A DNA stretch of 64,000 nucleotides from assembly GCA_040768125.1 (NCBI GenBank), contig JAXGNG010000001.1, positions 1 to 64,000 of the forward strand, given 5' to 3'. How positions within the stretch are numbered: the first letter of the stretch is position 1; each line of letters starts with the position of its first letter. The translations under genes were made by a program, and so were the position numbers. Source of the DNA: RBG-16-49-21 sp040768125 (GTDB taxonomy: Bacteria; Spirochaetota; UBA4802; UBA5550). Below are positions 44,446-54,008 of this stretch, piece by piece. A model generated the notes under the pieces. The model made no database searches. It was given only the letters and a program-made list of their open reading frames with translations, and was not told where the DNA came from.

Positions 44446-45492
44446 CTACTCTTCCCCGTTGAAAAGCAGCTCTCCCGGTGTATCGCCGACCCGATCTGAA
44501 AATTTGAGACCGAGATGCCGATAGGCCATTCCCGTGGCCACTCTGCCCCGCGGGGTACGCTTCAGCAGACCAATCTGGACAAGAAACGGCTCATAATAAT
44601 CTTCCAGGGTATCGATCTCTTCTCCCACAGAAATCGCGATTGTTTTAATTCCTACGGGCCCGCCATTGTACTTGGTTACTATGGTTGAAATGAGCTTCCT
44701 GTCCATTTCGTCAAGCCCGAGTTCATCTATTTCCAGCTTTTCTAGGGCAAATCGCGTGATTGAAAGATCGATTCTCGCTCTCCTTTCAACGGTTGCGAAA
44801 TCCGATACGCGCTTGAGCATCCTGTTCACTATCCGGGGTGTCCGGCGGGATCTCTTGGCAATTTCAAGCGCTGCGTCGTCATCAATTTCACATTTGATTA
44901 TTGAAGCTGATCGCACGGCAATTTCGCGCAATTCCTCGATCGAGTAGTAATCAAGACGAAAATTTATTCCGAACCGATCTCTGAGGGCCGAGGTAAGAAG
45001 ACCGGTCCGCGTGGTCGCTCCAATGAGCGTGAAGGGGGCCAGGTTAAGTTTTATGCTCCGCGCCCCGATACCCTGGCCAATCACGATATCAATTGATCGA
45101 TCCTCAAGAGCGGGATACAGTATCTCTTCAATCGATGGCGGGAGACGGTGAATCTCGTCGATGAACAGGACATCACCCTCTTCGAGACCCGTCAGAATCG
45201 AAGCGAGATCGCCCGCTTTCTCGATAACCGGCGCCGAGGTCGCTTTAATGTTCACCTCAAGCTCTCTTGCGATGATGAGGGCCAGCGTGGTTTTCCCCAG
45301 CCCCGGTGGACCCGCCAGCATTACATGGTCCAGGGGAACGCCCCGAATCTTCGCGGACTCGATGAAAACGTTCAGGTTCTCCGTTATTCTCTTCTGCCCG
45401 ATAAATTCCCCGATCCTCCCGGGTCGAAGCGAGCTCTCATTTTCCATCTCATCGGGAAGAATACCCGAACAGGTGAACTTTTCATCATGCAT
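44446..45492 (-). CDS. ruvB: Holliday junction branch-migration ATPase RuvB
   Basis: A 348-residue AAA+ motor that drives branch migration together with RuvA. It shows SLRPGRIGEFIGQKRI, Walker A MLAGPPGLGKTTLA, Walker B VLFIDEIHRL, sensor I TLIGATTRTGLLTSALRDRFG and the C-terminal winged helix with IGLLKRTPRGRVAT. It lies 11 bases downstream of a PTS IIA gene and 26 kb away from ruvA; the two are usually adjacent. No strong ribosome-binding site precedes ATG 45492. Confidence 0.97.
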   Translation of the reverse strand: MHDEKFTCSGILPDEMENESSLRPGRIGEFIGQKRITENLNVFIESAKIRGVPLDHVMLAGPPGLGKTTLALIIARELEVNIKATSAPVIEKAGDLASILTGLEEGDVLFIDEIHRLPPSIEEILYPALEDRSIDIVIGQGIGARSIKLNLAPFTLIGATTRTGLLTSALRDRFGINFRLDYYSIEELREIAVRSASIIKCEIDDDAALEIAKRSRRTPRIVNRMLKRVSDFATVERRARIDLSITRFALEKLEIDELGLDEMDRKLISTIVTKYNGGPVGIKTIAISVGEEIDTLEDYYEPFLVQIGLLKRTPRGRVATGMAYRHLGLKFSDRVGDTPGELLFNGEE

Positions 45493-45503
45493 CGGGAACC
45501 CGT

Positions 45504-45974
45504 TTACCGCTTTGTGTGTTCTGCTTCGCGAATTGCGTCGATTATACTTTCCGCGCTTTTCAACTTTACAATTTTATCCCGGAGACCCTGGTTGCTCATC
45601 AATTTTGCGATATTGGCCAGCGTCTTAATATGCTGGGTGAGCTTGTTTTTCGGCACAAGCAACAAAATGGTGATTTTAACGGGCTGATCGTCGATTGAAT
45701 CAAAATCCATCCCCCGGTGAACAACCGCGAGGATCAGAACGGTATCCTTCACCCGCAGGGTCGTACAATGCGGAATTGCCACGCCGTTGCCAATCCCCGT
45801 ACTCATCGACTTTTCTCTTTCAACAAGAGCTTTTTTAACTTCGTCGCTGTCCTTTGGATCAACCTCCTTGTTTTTAACCGCAAGGTCGACCATTTCCTCG
45901 ATCAGTTCCCAACGGTTCGTTGAAGACGTTTTAAGAAGTATATTCTGTTTTTTTAAATGCTCTGATAGTTCCAT
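45504..45974 (-). CDS. PTS EIIA (fructose/nitrogen type) domain protein
   Basis: A 156-residue single-domain phosphocarrier of the PTS IIA-fructose/Ntr type. The active His lies in GIGNGVAIPHCTTLRV near residue 70, and DDQPVKITILLLVPKN is the conserved strand block. No other PTS components are near, so a regulatory EIIA-Ntr role is more likely than sugar uptake. It is probably transcribed with ruvB, which starts 11 bases downstream. Confidence 0.9.
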   Translation of the reverse strand: MELSEHLKKQNILLKTSSTNRWELIEEMVDLAVKNKEVDPKDSDEVKKALVEREKSMSTGIGNGVAIPHCTTLRVKDTVLILAVVHRGMDFDSIDDQPVKITILLLVPKNKLTQHIKTLANIAKLMSNQGLRDKIVKLKSAESIIDAIREAEHTKR

Positions 45975-46223
45975 TAACGGACCGCCGACTTCATCTCATT
46001 AAAATCTACAGAGCCCCCGGATTCGACGCACGGTAAGTTCCCTACTGTACAAATAATACTCGATTCGTCAAGCGTATATTGCCGCAGGAACCGTGCCTGT
46101 ACGCCATGGGCTGTTGGTACCCCAAAAATGCGGAATAGACTTACTCCCCATATAAAAATTTGTTGACGTATGGGATAAAAATACCCAAACTACTACCAGT
46201 ATTTCATACTTCTGGAGAAGACC

Positions 46224-46553
46224 ATGATTGAAGTCAATGACAAGGGTGAAGGTATCTTCGTTGTAAAAATTGTGATGAAAGAGGTTCATACCCTCGATGT
46301 GCCTGACCTGAAAGAAAAACTCCAGGAAACAATAATCGAAAAAGGCGTCAAGAAAATGGTCGTCGACCTGACCGACGTGAAAATGATCACAAGTTCAGGA
46401 ATAGGTATATTTCTGAATATTAATCAGAGCCTGAAATCAAATCTCCGCCTCGCGTCAGCCAATCCGGAAGTCAAAAAGGTCCTTGACCTGACAAAAGTAA
46501 CAACGGTTATCAAGCTCTTCGATACGATCGAAGATGCCCTGTCAAGCTTCTAG
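46224..46553 (+). CDS. STAS-domain anti-sigma factor antagonist
   Basis: A 109-residue STAS protein of the SpoIIAA/RsbV type. The phosphorylation site region reads DLTDVKMITSSGIGIFLNI, where the Ser pair precedes GIG as in active antagonists. The N-terminus MIEVNDKGEGIFVVKI and the C-terminus DTIEDALSSF are typical. TGGAG lies six bases before ATG 46224. It stands alone, with no partner kinase or phosphatase adjacent. It would release a sigma factor or another partner when dephosphorylated. Confidence 0.92.
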   Translation: MIEVNDKGEGIFVVKIVMKEVHTLDVPDLKEKLQETIIEKGVKKMVVDLTDVKMITSSGIGIFLNINQSLKSNLRLASANPEVKKVLDLTKVTTVIKLFDTIEDALSSF

Positions 46554-46740
46554 TATCACATAACTCCATTCATTTACTATTCGGGACCCTTCACCCAGAA
46601 ACACATGCAATTCAATTATGGGCACATCGAAACAATCTAATCTTCACCTTGAAAGCCACCAGGAGGTAACATCCAAATCTGACTTATCGAGTTTCCCTTA
46701 TTTACAAAACACCCCTCGTGGTGCGCCTTCACCGGAAATC

Positions 46741-48123
46741 TTATAGCTGGAAAGCCGACTTTCGATTAATCCTGTGCCACTGCAGCCTGAACCAACAGGG
46801 TACAGCGTCATCCCTGTCACAGAATTCATAATCAGATTGAATGTTTTCAGCCAGCTCACGCGTCCTCTCGGTAAGCGAAAGCGCGTGCTTCCGCATGTAT
46901 TCTCCCAGCCCGCTTGGTTTTCCACTCCTCCATTTTTTTTCTATCTCTTCGATCATGATCTTTTCAACGGATTCTTTTTCTTTAATAACCCGCGGCATCA
47001 AGCTGCCGTAATTCAGCAAAACCCTGCGGTGTATCTCCTCCCCTTTCCACCATAGCGTTGTACCGTCATACCTGTCGGTTGCGGTTCCATACAGATCAAG
47101 TTCACGGCCATCTCCCAGGTGCGGTTTATCAATACCCATCCCGGCATAGGAACCCGCCACCAGATGAGGTTTATAGATGCTCATGCAGGGCGCCGATGTA
47201 CCCGTCATGTACACAAGTGGCGAGGATCCTTTTGCAAGCACCGCCACCATAGATCCCGTTGTTTGCGTGGAAATCAGACCCCCCGCATGCAGACAAATTC
47301 TTTCCATTGACCGTTTCCACGGCCTGAAAGGCTCCTGCATGGCGTGTGTCCTTAAGATTCTCATCATATCACCTGTGGTAACGTCGCCCATTTTCTGGAA
47401 CAGCATATCATGACTTATGCATCGCCGCACCTGCCCCCTGGCGAAATGGGTGTAGAGCTTGTCAGAAAAATCCCTGGCGAAATTCAGCGACATCCCTTTC
47501 CCGATAAACCCCTTCTTCCTGGCATATTCCGCAAGCCCCGGAGCTCCCTCATCGTAATCTTCCCCGATAGAAAGCCCATTAGATATGCTGTATATTCCCG
47601 TTATCTTTTTCCAGACCCACCAGGAACCCGCAGTTTCAACCACGAAAGCCCCCTCGGGATCTGCTATCATGAAGGAATTATGATAATATTTCGTGCCTTC
47701 CAGCGCATGGGCGCCTCCCTGCCCATGGTGCATGAGCAATTCGAGTATGGTATCCCTCGCCTCCATCGCTCTTTTAGAGCGCTCGAGAGCAAGACGAAGC
47801 ATGTCCATGCCAGTCAGATACTCGTTTTTTTTTCGTAACGGCTCCCTTGTGAAAACCGCCTCGTTCCCTATGGCAACACCATGTTCGTTCACCCCCATTT
47901 CAGCCCCGAACATCCAGTAGGGACGAGAAATAAGCGCTGAATATGTCTGACGCACCTGGGGTATGGAGATATGCGTACAGCGGACCTCGCTTCCCGCAGG
48001 ATAGGTGCGGCCGGGAACATACGTCACATTCTGCGCTTCGTTTGGCTCCCGATCCGAATTTTTGGCCAGCAATACCAATCCGCCCCGCGATGAATCTGTC
48101 GTAGAAACCAATGTATCACACAT
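46741..48123 (-). CDS. C69 / secernin-type dipeptidase
   Basis: A 460-residue N-terminal-nucleophile hydrolase of the C69/secernin group. It begins MCDTLVSTTDSSRGG, so Cys2 would be exposed as the nucleophile after Met removal. LLAKNSDREPNEAQ follows, then GVNEHGVAIGNEAVF and HNSFMIADPEGAFVVETAGS. Members hydrolyse dipeptides or amides. It is cytosolic, with no signal. It lies 65 bases downstream of the kinase-like gene on the same strand and probably belongs to that operon with the aminotransferase. Confidence 0.88.
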   Translation of the reverse strand: MCDTLVSTTDSSRGGLVLLAKNSDREPNEAQNVTYVPGRTYPAGSEVRCTHISIPQVRQTYSALISRPYWMFGAEMGVNEHGVAIGNEAVFTREPLRKKNEYLTGMDMLRLALERSKRAMEARDTILELLMHHGQGGAHALEGTKYYHNSFMIADPEGAFVVETAGSWWVWKKITGIYSISNGLSIGEDYDEGAPGLAEYARKKGFIGKGMSLNFARDFSDKLYTHFARGQVRRCISHDMLFQKMGDVTTGDMMRILRTHAMQEPFRPWKRSMERICLHAGGLISTQTTGSMVAVLAKGSSPLVYMTGTSAPCMSIYKPHLVAGSYAGMGIDKPHLGDGRELDLYGTATDRYDGTTLWWKGEEIHRRVLLNYGSLMPRVIKEKESVEKIMIEEIEKKWRSGKPSGLGEYMRKHALSLTERTRELAENIQSDYEFCDRDDAVPCWFRLQWHRINRKSAFQL

Positions 48124-48188
48124 GCCGTTCTCCTTCGTGCGTTAGTGTTAAATCCAGGGCCTTTAAGCTGTATTCTTCGTATGGGCTT

Positions 48189-49721
48189 TCACCGCTCGAT
48201 AGGCCCGGGTATCCTGAACTCGTATTTCTTTCTTAATATTTTTTCGGTAATGAATCGATCAATTTTTCGAGATGCCTGGTAAAACCGCCATATAAAGGAA
48301 TCGCTGGAATAGTATCCATCAACCTCCTTTCTCATGATTGGTTCTATCCGCAATCCCCTTGCCTTGAGCAAGGCGTTGGTCGCATCAATACTGCCGTCAA
48401 TAAACCCTGGACATTGCTCTTTGTACAGGTTGGCTATTAAATCAATGAGTACCCGCCGTGTGTCATAATAACGATCCACCACATCCCTAAGAAAAAATGT
48501 CCTGATGATGGGACGCAGAAACGAAGCGGCGCTTTGTATGAATATTTCAGTGTTAATCTGTTCAATACCCTTTATGCGCACCAGGGGTGAACTTGTATCG
48601 ATGTAAAGAATGTCATCTCCTTGGTCTATCAGTTCATTGTTTTCCCCGGACGGCCCCAGCGACCAATTCGATAGCTGTGCGTCAAAACCAATCCGTATCT
48701 CTGTTGCTGGGTCTTGATTGAATTCGTGAACCTTTAGCACACAACCCACGATCATTCCTATCAACCGATAGGCATTTTCCTCATCGATACGCCTTATCAC
48801 GCGATGGCAGATATTCCTGTCCGCAAGTCGCGCCTGCCCGGCGTATATTATAAATCGCTTTCCATGCCTGAAATGCCTCACCACCTGATCAGGCACATCG
48901 ATGCCGATATCCTGTACCAGAAGTCTTCTATACAGACCATAAAGGTGCTCGAACTCCTGTACCGATTCAAGGGAGGGAAAGGGAGGCAGTTTTTTCCATA
49001 ACCACCTTGAATCATCCTTCAGCACATCAACGGAATTATTTATCCACCCCTTCTTCTTTAACCCCATTACCGTTGAAATTTCGCCGTAACCCACGATATC
49101 CACCGAAGCATCCTCACGATACATCCTGCGGAAATCCCTTGTAAATCGATTATAACAATCGAGATCCCTTGAAAGGTTGTCGGCAATGTCATTCATTCTC
49201 GTAATAATTTCAATAATCGTGTCCAGATCATGGCGGCTTATTTCAAGCCGTGACAAATCCGCGTCATAAAGTGTGCCCATGACGGGAATGTATACTTCGA
49301 GGTAGGCTATCCTTATTTCGGCCAGAGAACGCATTGAATTCCATTCACCGCAGAAAAGCTCGAATAGGTGGGCCCTGCCGCGTTCGCTTGATATTCGATC
49401 TTCAAGGAACTCCCGAAATCTATCCCGATCGAGCATGACCATGCCACGATCGCTGTCAAGAAGTGCCGACGCTTCATCGGCATTCCCCAGCAGGCCGGAC
49501 AGTATTTCAAGACGTCTCCCTGACACCAGCGGATCTTTTAATTGAAATCGGTCTTTTTTCCTTACCCATATTTCATGAAAACTCGACCGTAAATTGGTTA
49601 TTTCCTTATTTACGAAGGCACGATGTATGTAGCGAAGCCGCTTCTTTTTAAACGCGTAGGCCAGATCGCAGTTGCGTAAAAAATCTATGATATCCCAAAA
49701 TTCATCATGCTTTGTATCCAT
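48189..49721 (-). CDS. Uncharacterised protein with kinase-like C-terminal motif set
   Basis: A 510-residue cytosolic protein I cannot assign to a named family. The first ~200 residues look helical and charged. After that the spacing of a protein-kinase/aminoglycoside-phosphotransferase fold appears: a glycine-loop-like VGYGEIS (210-216), a Lys pair in WLWKKLPPF (243-244), GFDAQLSN with Asp347 and Asn352 exactly five apart as in kinase catalytic loops, and YIDTS with Asp375 as metal ligand. It starts two bases after the aminotransferase stop. A small-molecule kinase role is an inference from these motifs. Residues 400-510 are unassigned. Confidence 0.6.
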   Translation of the reverse strand: MDTKHDEFWDIIDFLRNCDLAYAFKKKRLRYIHRAFVNKEITNLRSSFHEIWVRKKDRFQLKDPLVSGRRLEILSGLLGNADEASALLDSDRGMVMLDRDRFREFLEDRISSERGRAHLFELFCGEWNSMRSLAEIRIAYLEVYIPVMGTLYDADLSRLEISRHDLDTIIEIITRMNDIADNLSRDLDCYNRFTRDFRRMYREDASVDIVGYGEISTVMGLKKKGWINNSVDVLKDDSRWLWKKLPPFPSLESVQEFEHLYGLYRRLLVQDIGIDVPDQVVRHFRHGKRFIIYAGQARLADRNICHRVIRRIDEENAYRLIGMIVGCVLKVHEFNQDPATEIRIGFDAQLSNWSLGPSGENNELIDQGDDILYIDTSSPLVRIKGIEQINTEIFIQSAASFLRPIIRTFFLRDVVDRYYDTRRVLIDLIANLYKEQCPGFIDGSIDATNALLKARGLRIEPIMRKEVDGYYSSDSFIWRFYQASRKIDRFITEKILRKKYEFRIPGPIER

Positions 49722-49723
49722 CG

Positions 49724-50959
49724 TTATCGCTCCGCGATCGATTTCAACACTCCATCAAGGCGATTGAGAATATCTTTCCCCTGGGGCCCTGTAATCGTAA
49801 GAGGGGGAAGGAACTGTAGTACCCTGGGATCGTTCCCCGAATAGACGAGATATACTCCGTTGTCGAACAGCATTTTCATTGCCAACAGGGATATTCCGTC
49901 ATCCTTGAATTCAAGCCCCATCATGAGCCCAAGGCCCCTGTGCTTCAGTCCTAGATGCCGATACTTTTTAGCGAGAATTGCAATTCCATTCCTGAATAAA
50001 GTTCCCTGTTTTTTAACTCTGTCGAGAAACGTCTTTTGGTTGGAGATTCGAAGCACCTCGAGTGCCGCCCAACATCCTATCTCGCTTCCACCGTAGGTTG
50101 AAATATGAACAAATGGATCCTGCCGGAATAATCCTGAATATTTTTCCTTGTAAACAGTCGCCGATATGGGATACACGCCTCCGCTCATTCCTTTCCCAAG
50201 CACTGCAATATCCGGCACGACTTGATAATGCTCAAAACCCCAAAGCTTTCCCGTTCTCCCGAAACCGGTCTGTACTTCGTCGATGATAAATAATGCTCCA
50301 TGTGCATCACAAAGAGATCGCACTTTCTTGAAATAATCGCGATCCGGTACCACGATACCCATAGTCGCGGGGATCGTCTCAAAGATTACCGCCGCTGTTT
50401 TGGACGAAATCGCGTTCTCAATTGCTGTACTATCATTGAAGGGGACCTGGCGAAACCCGGGAGCTCTCGGCCCGAACTTTTCAAGATATTTTTTATCCCC
50501 CGTTGCCAGGGCCAATCCGGTGTGCCCGTGGTAACCTCCCAGAGCTGAAATGATCTCCGTTCTTCCCGTAACGCCCCGTGCCAGCTTAATCGCAAGATCA
50601 ATTGCCTCTCCTCCACTGACGCCGTACACGATTTGGTTCAAGCCTTTTGGCATGACGCCGGCTATAGCTTTCGCGAGGAGGGCTTTTGGAGCGCTTATGA
50701 GATGGTGGTTCCCGATATCATAGTCTTTCATCGCTTCAATAACCGCCTTGATAACCCGCTGGTTTCTGTGCCCGAGATTGAACACCCCGCCGTTGCAGTG
50801 ACAATTAATGTAACGGGATCCATTTACATCATAGAGATACGGTCCGTCTCTCTCTGCAGGAACAAGCAGCATGTTGTATTTCGTATAGATATCCACCTTG
50901 CCGGGTGATACATGCTCAGAAAACAGCCTGATTGTTTCACTTTTACCTGGCATTCTCAT
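49724..50959 (-). CDS. Class III PLP-dependent aminotransferase
   Basis: A 411-residue fold-type I PLP enzyme, class III (acetylornithine/glutamate-semialdehyde/phospho-lyase group). Signatures: DVNGSRYINCHCNGGVFNLG, YGVSGGEAIDLAIKLARGVT, ALFIIDEVQTGFGRTGKLWG, and LGKGMSGG with PLP-binding Lys256. GLGLMMGLEFKDDG follows. The start is ATG 50959 with GGAGG six bases upstream. The substrate is unclear; ornithine-type transaminase or a phospho-lyase such as the ethanolamine-phosphate type are both possible. The next gene, two bases on, is kinase-like, which makes the phospho-lyase idea attractive. Confidence 0.88.
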   Translation of the reverse strand: MRMPGKSETIRLFSEHVSPGKVDIYTKYNMLLVPAERDGPYLYDVNGSRYINCHCNGGVFNLGHRNQRVIKAVIEAMKDYDIGNHHLISAPKALLAKAIAGVMPKGLNQIVYGVSGGEAIDLAIKLARGVTGRTEIISALGGYHGHTGLALATGDKKYLEKFGPRAPGFRQVPFNDSTAIENAISSKTAAVIFETIPATMGIVVPDRDYFKKVRSLCDAHGALFIIDEVQTGFGRTGKLWGFEHYQVVPDIAVLGKGMSGGVYPISATVYKEKYSGLFRQDPFVHISTYGGSEIGCWAALEVLRISNQKTFLDRVKKQGTLFRNGIAILAKKYRHLGLKHRGLGLMMGLEFKDDGISLLAMKMLFDNGVYLVYSGNDPRVLQFLPPLTITGPQGKDILNRLDGVLKSIAER

Positions 50960-51152
50960 CTCAGTCCTCCACGCCGATTCGCATTTGTTTTGTATCAGAA
51001 CCAACTACCAATCCGGAGCATCAGATCAACTTTTCTTATACCTGACGGGATATATATTTCAATTCTTTTATCAACGATCCCACTCTTTTCTTCTACACCC
51101 CTGAGTCAAAAATGACTTGCCTTATGCCACATTCTGTATGTACCAACATATT

Positions 51153-51425
51153 ATGGAAATAATGACGGTTCTTGACATTGCCGTTTCCCTGAAATCTTCA
51201 CGACCGAGGATCATCATCGCCGATGACAACATTATAAAAGTTTCACTTTCTTCACCTCCCGTAGACGGCAGGGCCAATGCCGAACTGCTGGCCCTTCTTT
51301 CAAAACGCCTTAAAATACCCAAGTCTTCTATCGAAATAATTTCAGGGCAGAGAAGCAGGAAAAAGCGAATATCCATTCTCGGTCTTACCGAAGCCGAGGC
51401 CAGAGCCATTATTCGAAAATCATGA
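51153..51425 (+). CDS. DUF167 (YggU-like) protein
   Basis: A 90-residue cytosolic protein of the DUF167 family, whose function is unknown. The signature is IIKVSLSSPPVDGRANAELL, followed by KRLKIPKSSIEIISGQRSRKK. The start is uncertain: ATG 51153 or 51162 both fit the family length and neither has a strong ribosome-binding site; the frame is open to 51117. It precedes nfo by 28 bases. Confidence 0.85.
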   Translation: MEIMTVLDIAVSLKSSRPRIIIADDNIIKVSLSSPPVDGRANAELLALLSKRLKIPKSSIEIISGQRSRKKRISILGLTEAEARAIIRKS

Positions 51426-51453
51426 CAGACCCCCACGATAAAATCGAACCGTA

Positions 51454-52347
51454 ATGAGAAACATCGGTGCACATCTTTCAATAGCCGGCGGTATACATCG
51501 CGCGGTCAACAAGGCACGAGAGCTTGGGATTAATGCTCTTCAGATTTTTCTCAAGAATTCAAACCGCTGGAGCGCTAAACCATTCAGTGACAACGATATC
51601 CGTTCCTATCATGAGGCGATTGCGCAGGTTCCCGGCATCGCCGTTTTTGCTCATTCCGGATATCTTATCAATCTCGCCGGAGACGGGGACACCTATAAGA
51701 AATCACTGCATGCTCTTCGTGATGAATTGATTCGTGCCGAACAGCTTGGCATCCGATATCTGGTCATCCATCCAGGAAGTCATGGAGGGAAAGGGATGGA
51801 AAGCGGAATTCGCAGAATTGCCGACTCTTTGAACACGGTGATTAAGGATACTGATTCTGTTACGATACTCCTGGAAACAACTGCGGGACAGGGCACTTCA
51901 GTGGGATACAGGTTTGAACATCTTCGCGCCATTATTGACCTGTCCGAAAAACCCGAAAACCTAGCGGTTTGTCTCGACACGTGCCATGTATTTGCCGCCG
52001 GTTATCCTATCAATACCAGCCGTGGTTGTGCAGCCCTCGTTGATGAATTCGACTCAATCATCGGTCTCGATAATCTTGTATTGATACACCTAAATGACTC
52101 GATTCGAGAATGCGGCAGCAGGGTGGATCGCCACATGCACCTCGGAGAGGGAAAAATCGGCCGCAATGGTTTGGTCGCACTATTAAATGAAAACAGGCTG
52201 GCCGATGTCCCGGTAATAATTGAAACCCCCAAGACGAAGAATGATGAAGCGGACAGAATGAACTTGCAGAGGATTTATGATTACATGAAGGATTCTCAAA
52301 ATCCACGGGATTCAGATATTGACACATCACGCTCCACCACAATGTAA
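51454..52347 (+). CDS. nfo: Endonuclease IV
   Basis: A 297-residue zinc-dependent AP endonuclease of base-excision repair. It has NIGAHLSIAGGIHRAVNKAR (the first motif), VIHPGSHGG, ILLETTAGQGTSVG (metal Glu), VCLDTCHVFAAGY, LIHLNDS, RHMHLGEGKIG and a final PVIIETPK. All three Prosite-type AP-nuclease family 2 signatures are recognisable and the length is normal. It is probably co-transcribed with DUF167 upstream and the permease 11 bases downstream. Confidence 0.97.
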   Translation: MRNIGAHLSIAGGIHRAVNKARELGINALQIFLKNSNRWSAKPFSDNDIRSYHEAIAQVPGIAVFAHSGYLINLAGDGDTYKKSLHALRDELIRAEQLGIRYLVIHPGSHGGKGMESGIRRIADSLNTVIKDTDSVTILLETTAGQGTSVGYRFEHLRAIIDLSEKPENLAVCLDTCHVFAAGYPINTSRGCAALVDEFDSIIGLDNLVLIHLNDSIRECGSRVDRHMHLGEGKIGRNGLVALLNENRLADVPVIIETPKTKNDEADRMNLQRIYDYMKDSQNPRDSDIDTSRSTTM

Positions 52348-52358
52348 CGGAGAAGAGA

Positions 52359-53912
52359 ATGAAACTGCAACTGGATTCTAACTATCCCCTTTTCATACGG
52401 GGGGATATCGACGGTTTTATCGGTCTTTTCATCGACAATCTCGTAAATCTACTCATCATCACCGGTCTCTGCAGCGCCATGGGCATGCCTGCAGAACTTA
52501 TTTACGGGAAAATGCTTCCGGGGACCGCACTTTCGGTTCTTGCCGGCAATATGTTCTATGCCTGGCAGGCAAGGCGACTCGCGAAAAGGGAACGCAGGAA
52601 TGACGTTACCGCCTTGCCCTATGGCGTTAATACCGTCAGTCTTTTCGCTTTTTTTTCGCTTATCATCGCTCCAGTCTACATGCACACGAATGACGCGTAT
52701 TTCGCCTGGAAGGTGGGTGTCATATCGTGCTTCATCAGCGGATTATTCGAAGGATTGGGGTCCTTCATAGGGGAAAAAATCAGAACCATGACGCCCCGCG
52801 CAGCCCTGCTTTCGACGCTTGCCGGCATCGCCATTTCATTTATCGCTCTCGACCAGACAATCAAAATCTGGGATCGGCCCTACATAGCCTTCATACCGCT
52901 GGCCCTCATCATGGCGGAATATTTTTCCCGGGTCAAACTTCCCTTCAGGCTTCCCGCGGGACTCTACGCCCTGGCTATCGGTTCAGCTATCGCGTGGGGT
53001 ACCGGCTCCATGAACCCCGCCAATCTTGCGGAATCCGCAAGGGGAGTTTCCGTTTGCATGCCCGAATTCGTCCTCTTCGAGATTCTCGGCACCGTTTCCC
53101 TTGGCGACATTCTCCCCTATCTTTCAATATCGATTCCCATGGGAATCATGTCATTTTTCGGAACACTCCAGAACCTTGAATCCTCTTCAGCCGCCGGAGA
53201 CACCTATCCAGCCATGCCATCCCTGGCAATGAACGGAATCGGCACCCTCGTGGGAGCGCTTTTCGGATCACCGTTCCCGACAACGGTATACATCGGGCAT
53301 CCCGGCTGGAAGGGACTGGGCGCGCGTTCAGGGTACTCAATACTAAACGGTGCCGTCATAACGATTTTATGCTTCACCGGCTTCATGGGTGTCATGGTCG
53401 CACTTGTGCCCCTTGAGGCAGGTTACCCGATACTGCTTTGGATAGGTCTTATTATTACCGCCCAGGCATTTCAGACAACTCCGAAGGAACACGCCCCTGC
53501 CGTTGCCTTCGGTCTTCTTCCAGCAATATCAGCGTGGGGCCTCGGCCTGCTCCGTCAGTTCATAACAGCCACGGGATCAGCCAAGGACGGCGCGGCAACA
53601 AATCAGATCATAACCGCATCCCTCCCGGGACTTAAGGGGATTCTTGTTTTTTCCGAAGGTGCCCTTTTTTCCGCGATGTTCCTATCTGCGGTAGCGGTCT
53701 ACTTGATAGAAAAGGATTTTTTTCGATCATTTCTCTGGTGCTTGCCGTTGATAATTTTTTCATTTTTTGGTTTCATTCATTCGCCGGAGATCGGCCTCTG
53801 CAAGGGCGGGCCCCTTCCCCTTGCTTACACATATTTTGCCGCCACATTCCTGCTTATTTTCTACTATCGAAAATGGCAGAACCGTCATATGAATTCGCCA
53901 CATCCGAAATAA
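52359..53912 (+). CDS. NCS2-like (xanthine/uracil/AzgA-related) permease
   Basis: A 517-residue inner-membrane transporter with about 12-14 helices. Early blocks FIDNLVNLLIITGLCSAMGM and VTALPYGVNTVSLFAFFSLI and the late GTLVGALFGSPFPTTVYIGHPG resemble the NCS2/AzgA nucleobase permeases, whose half-helix motifs sit at these positions. The substrate cannot be read. The start ATG 52359 is preceded by GGAGAAGAG. The gene follows nfo by 11 bases. Confidence 0.85.
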   Translation: MKLQLDSNYPLFIRGDIDGFIGLFIDNLVNLLIITGLCSAMGMPAELIYGKMLPGTALSVLAGNMFYAWQARRLAKRERRNDVTALPYGVNTVSLFAFFSLIIAPVYMHTNDAYFAWKVGVISCFISGLFEGLGSFIGEKIRTMTPRAALLSTLAGIAISFIALDQTIKIWDRPYIAFIPLALIMAEYFSRVKLPFRLPAGLYALAIGSAIAWGTGSMNPANLAESARGVSVCMPEFVLFEILGTVSLGDILPYLSISIPMGIMSFFGTLQNLESSSAAGDTYPAMPSLAMNGIGTLVGALFGSPFPTTVYIGHPGWKGLGARSGYSILNGAVITILCFTGFMGVMVALVPLEAGYPILLWIGLIITAQAFQTTPKEHAPAVAFGLLPAISAWGLGLLRQFITATGSAKDGAATNQIITASLPGLKGILVFSEGALFSAMFLSAVAVYLIEKDFFRSFLWCLPLIIFSFFGFIHSPEIGLCKGGPLPLAYTYFAATFLLIFYYRKWQNRHMNSPHPK

Positions 53913-54008
53913 TTTCTTGCGTCTATCACAGATACTTGAACAGATTCATATCCACCGGGCAAACGCGAGGAGATTTCCCAGTTTTCTCATGAATGAATAA
54001 GCGGGCGA

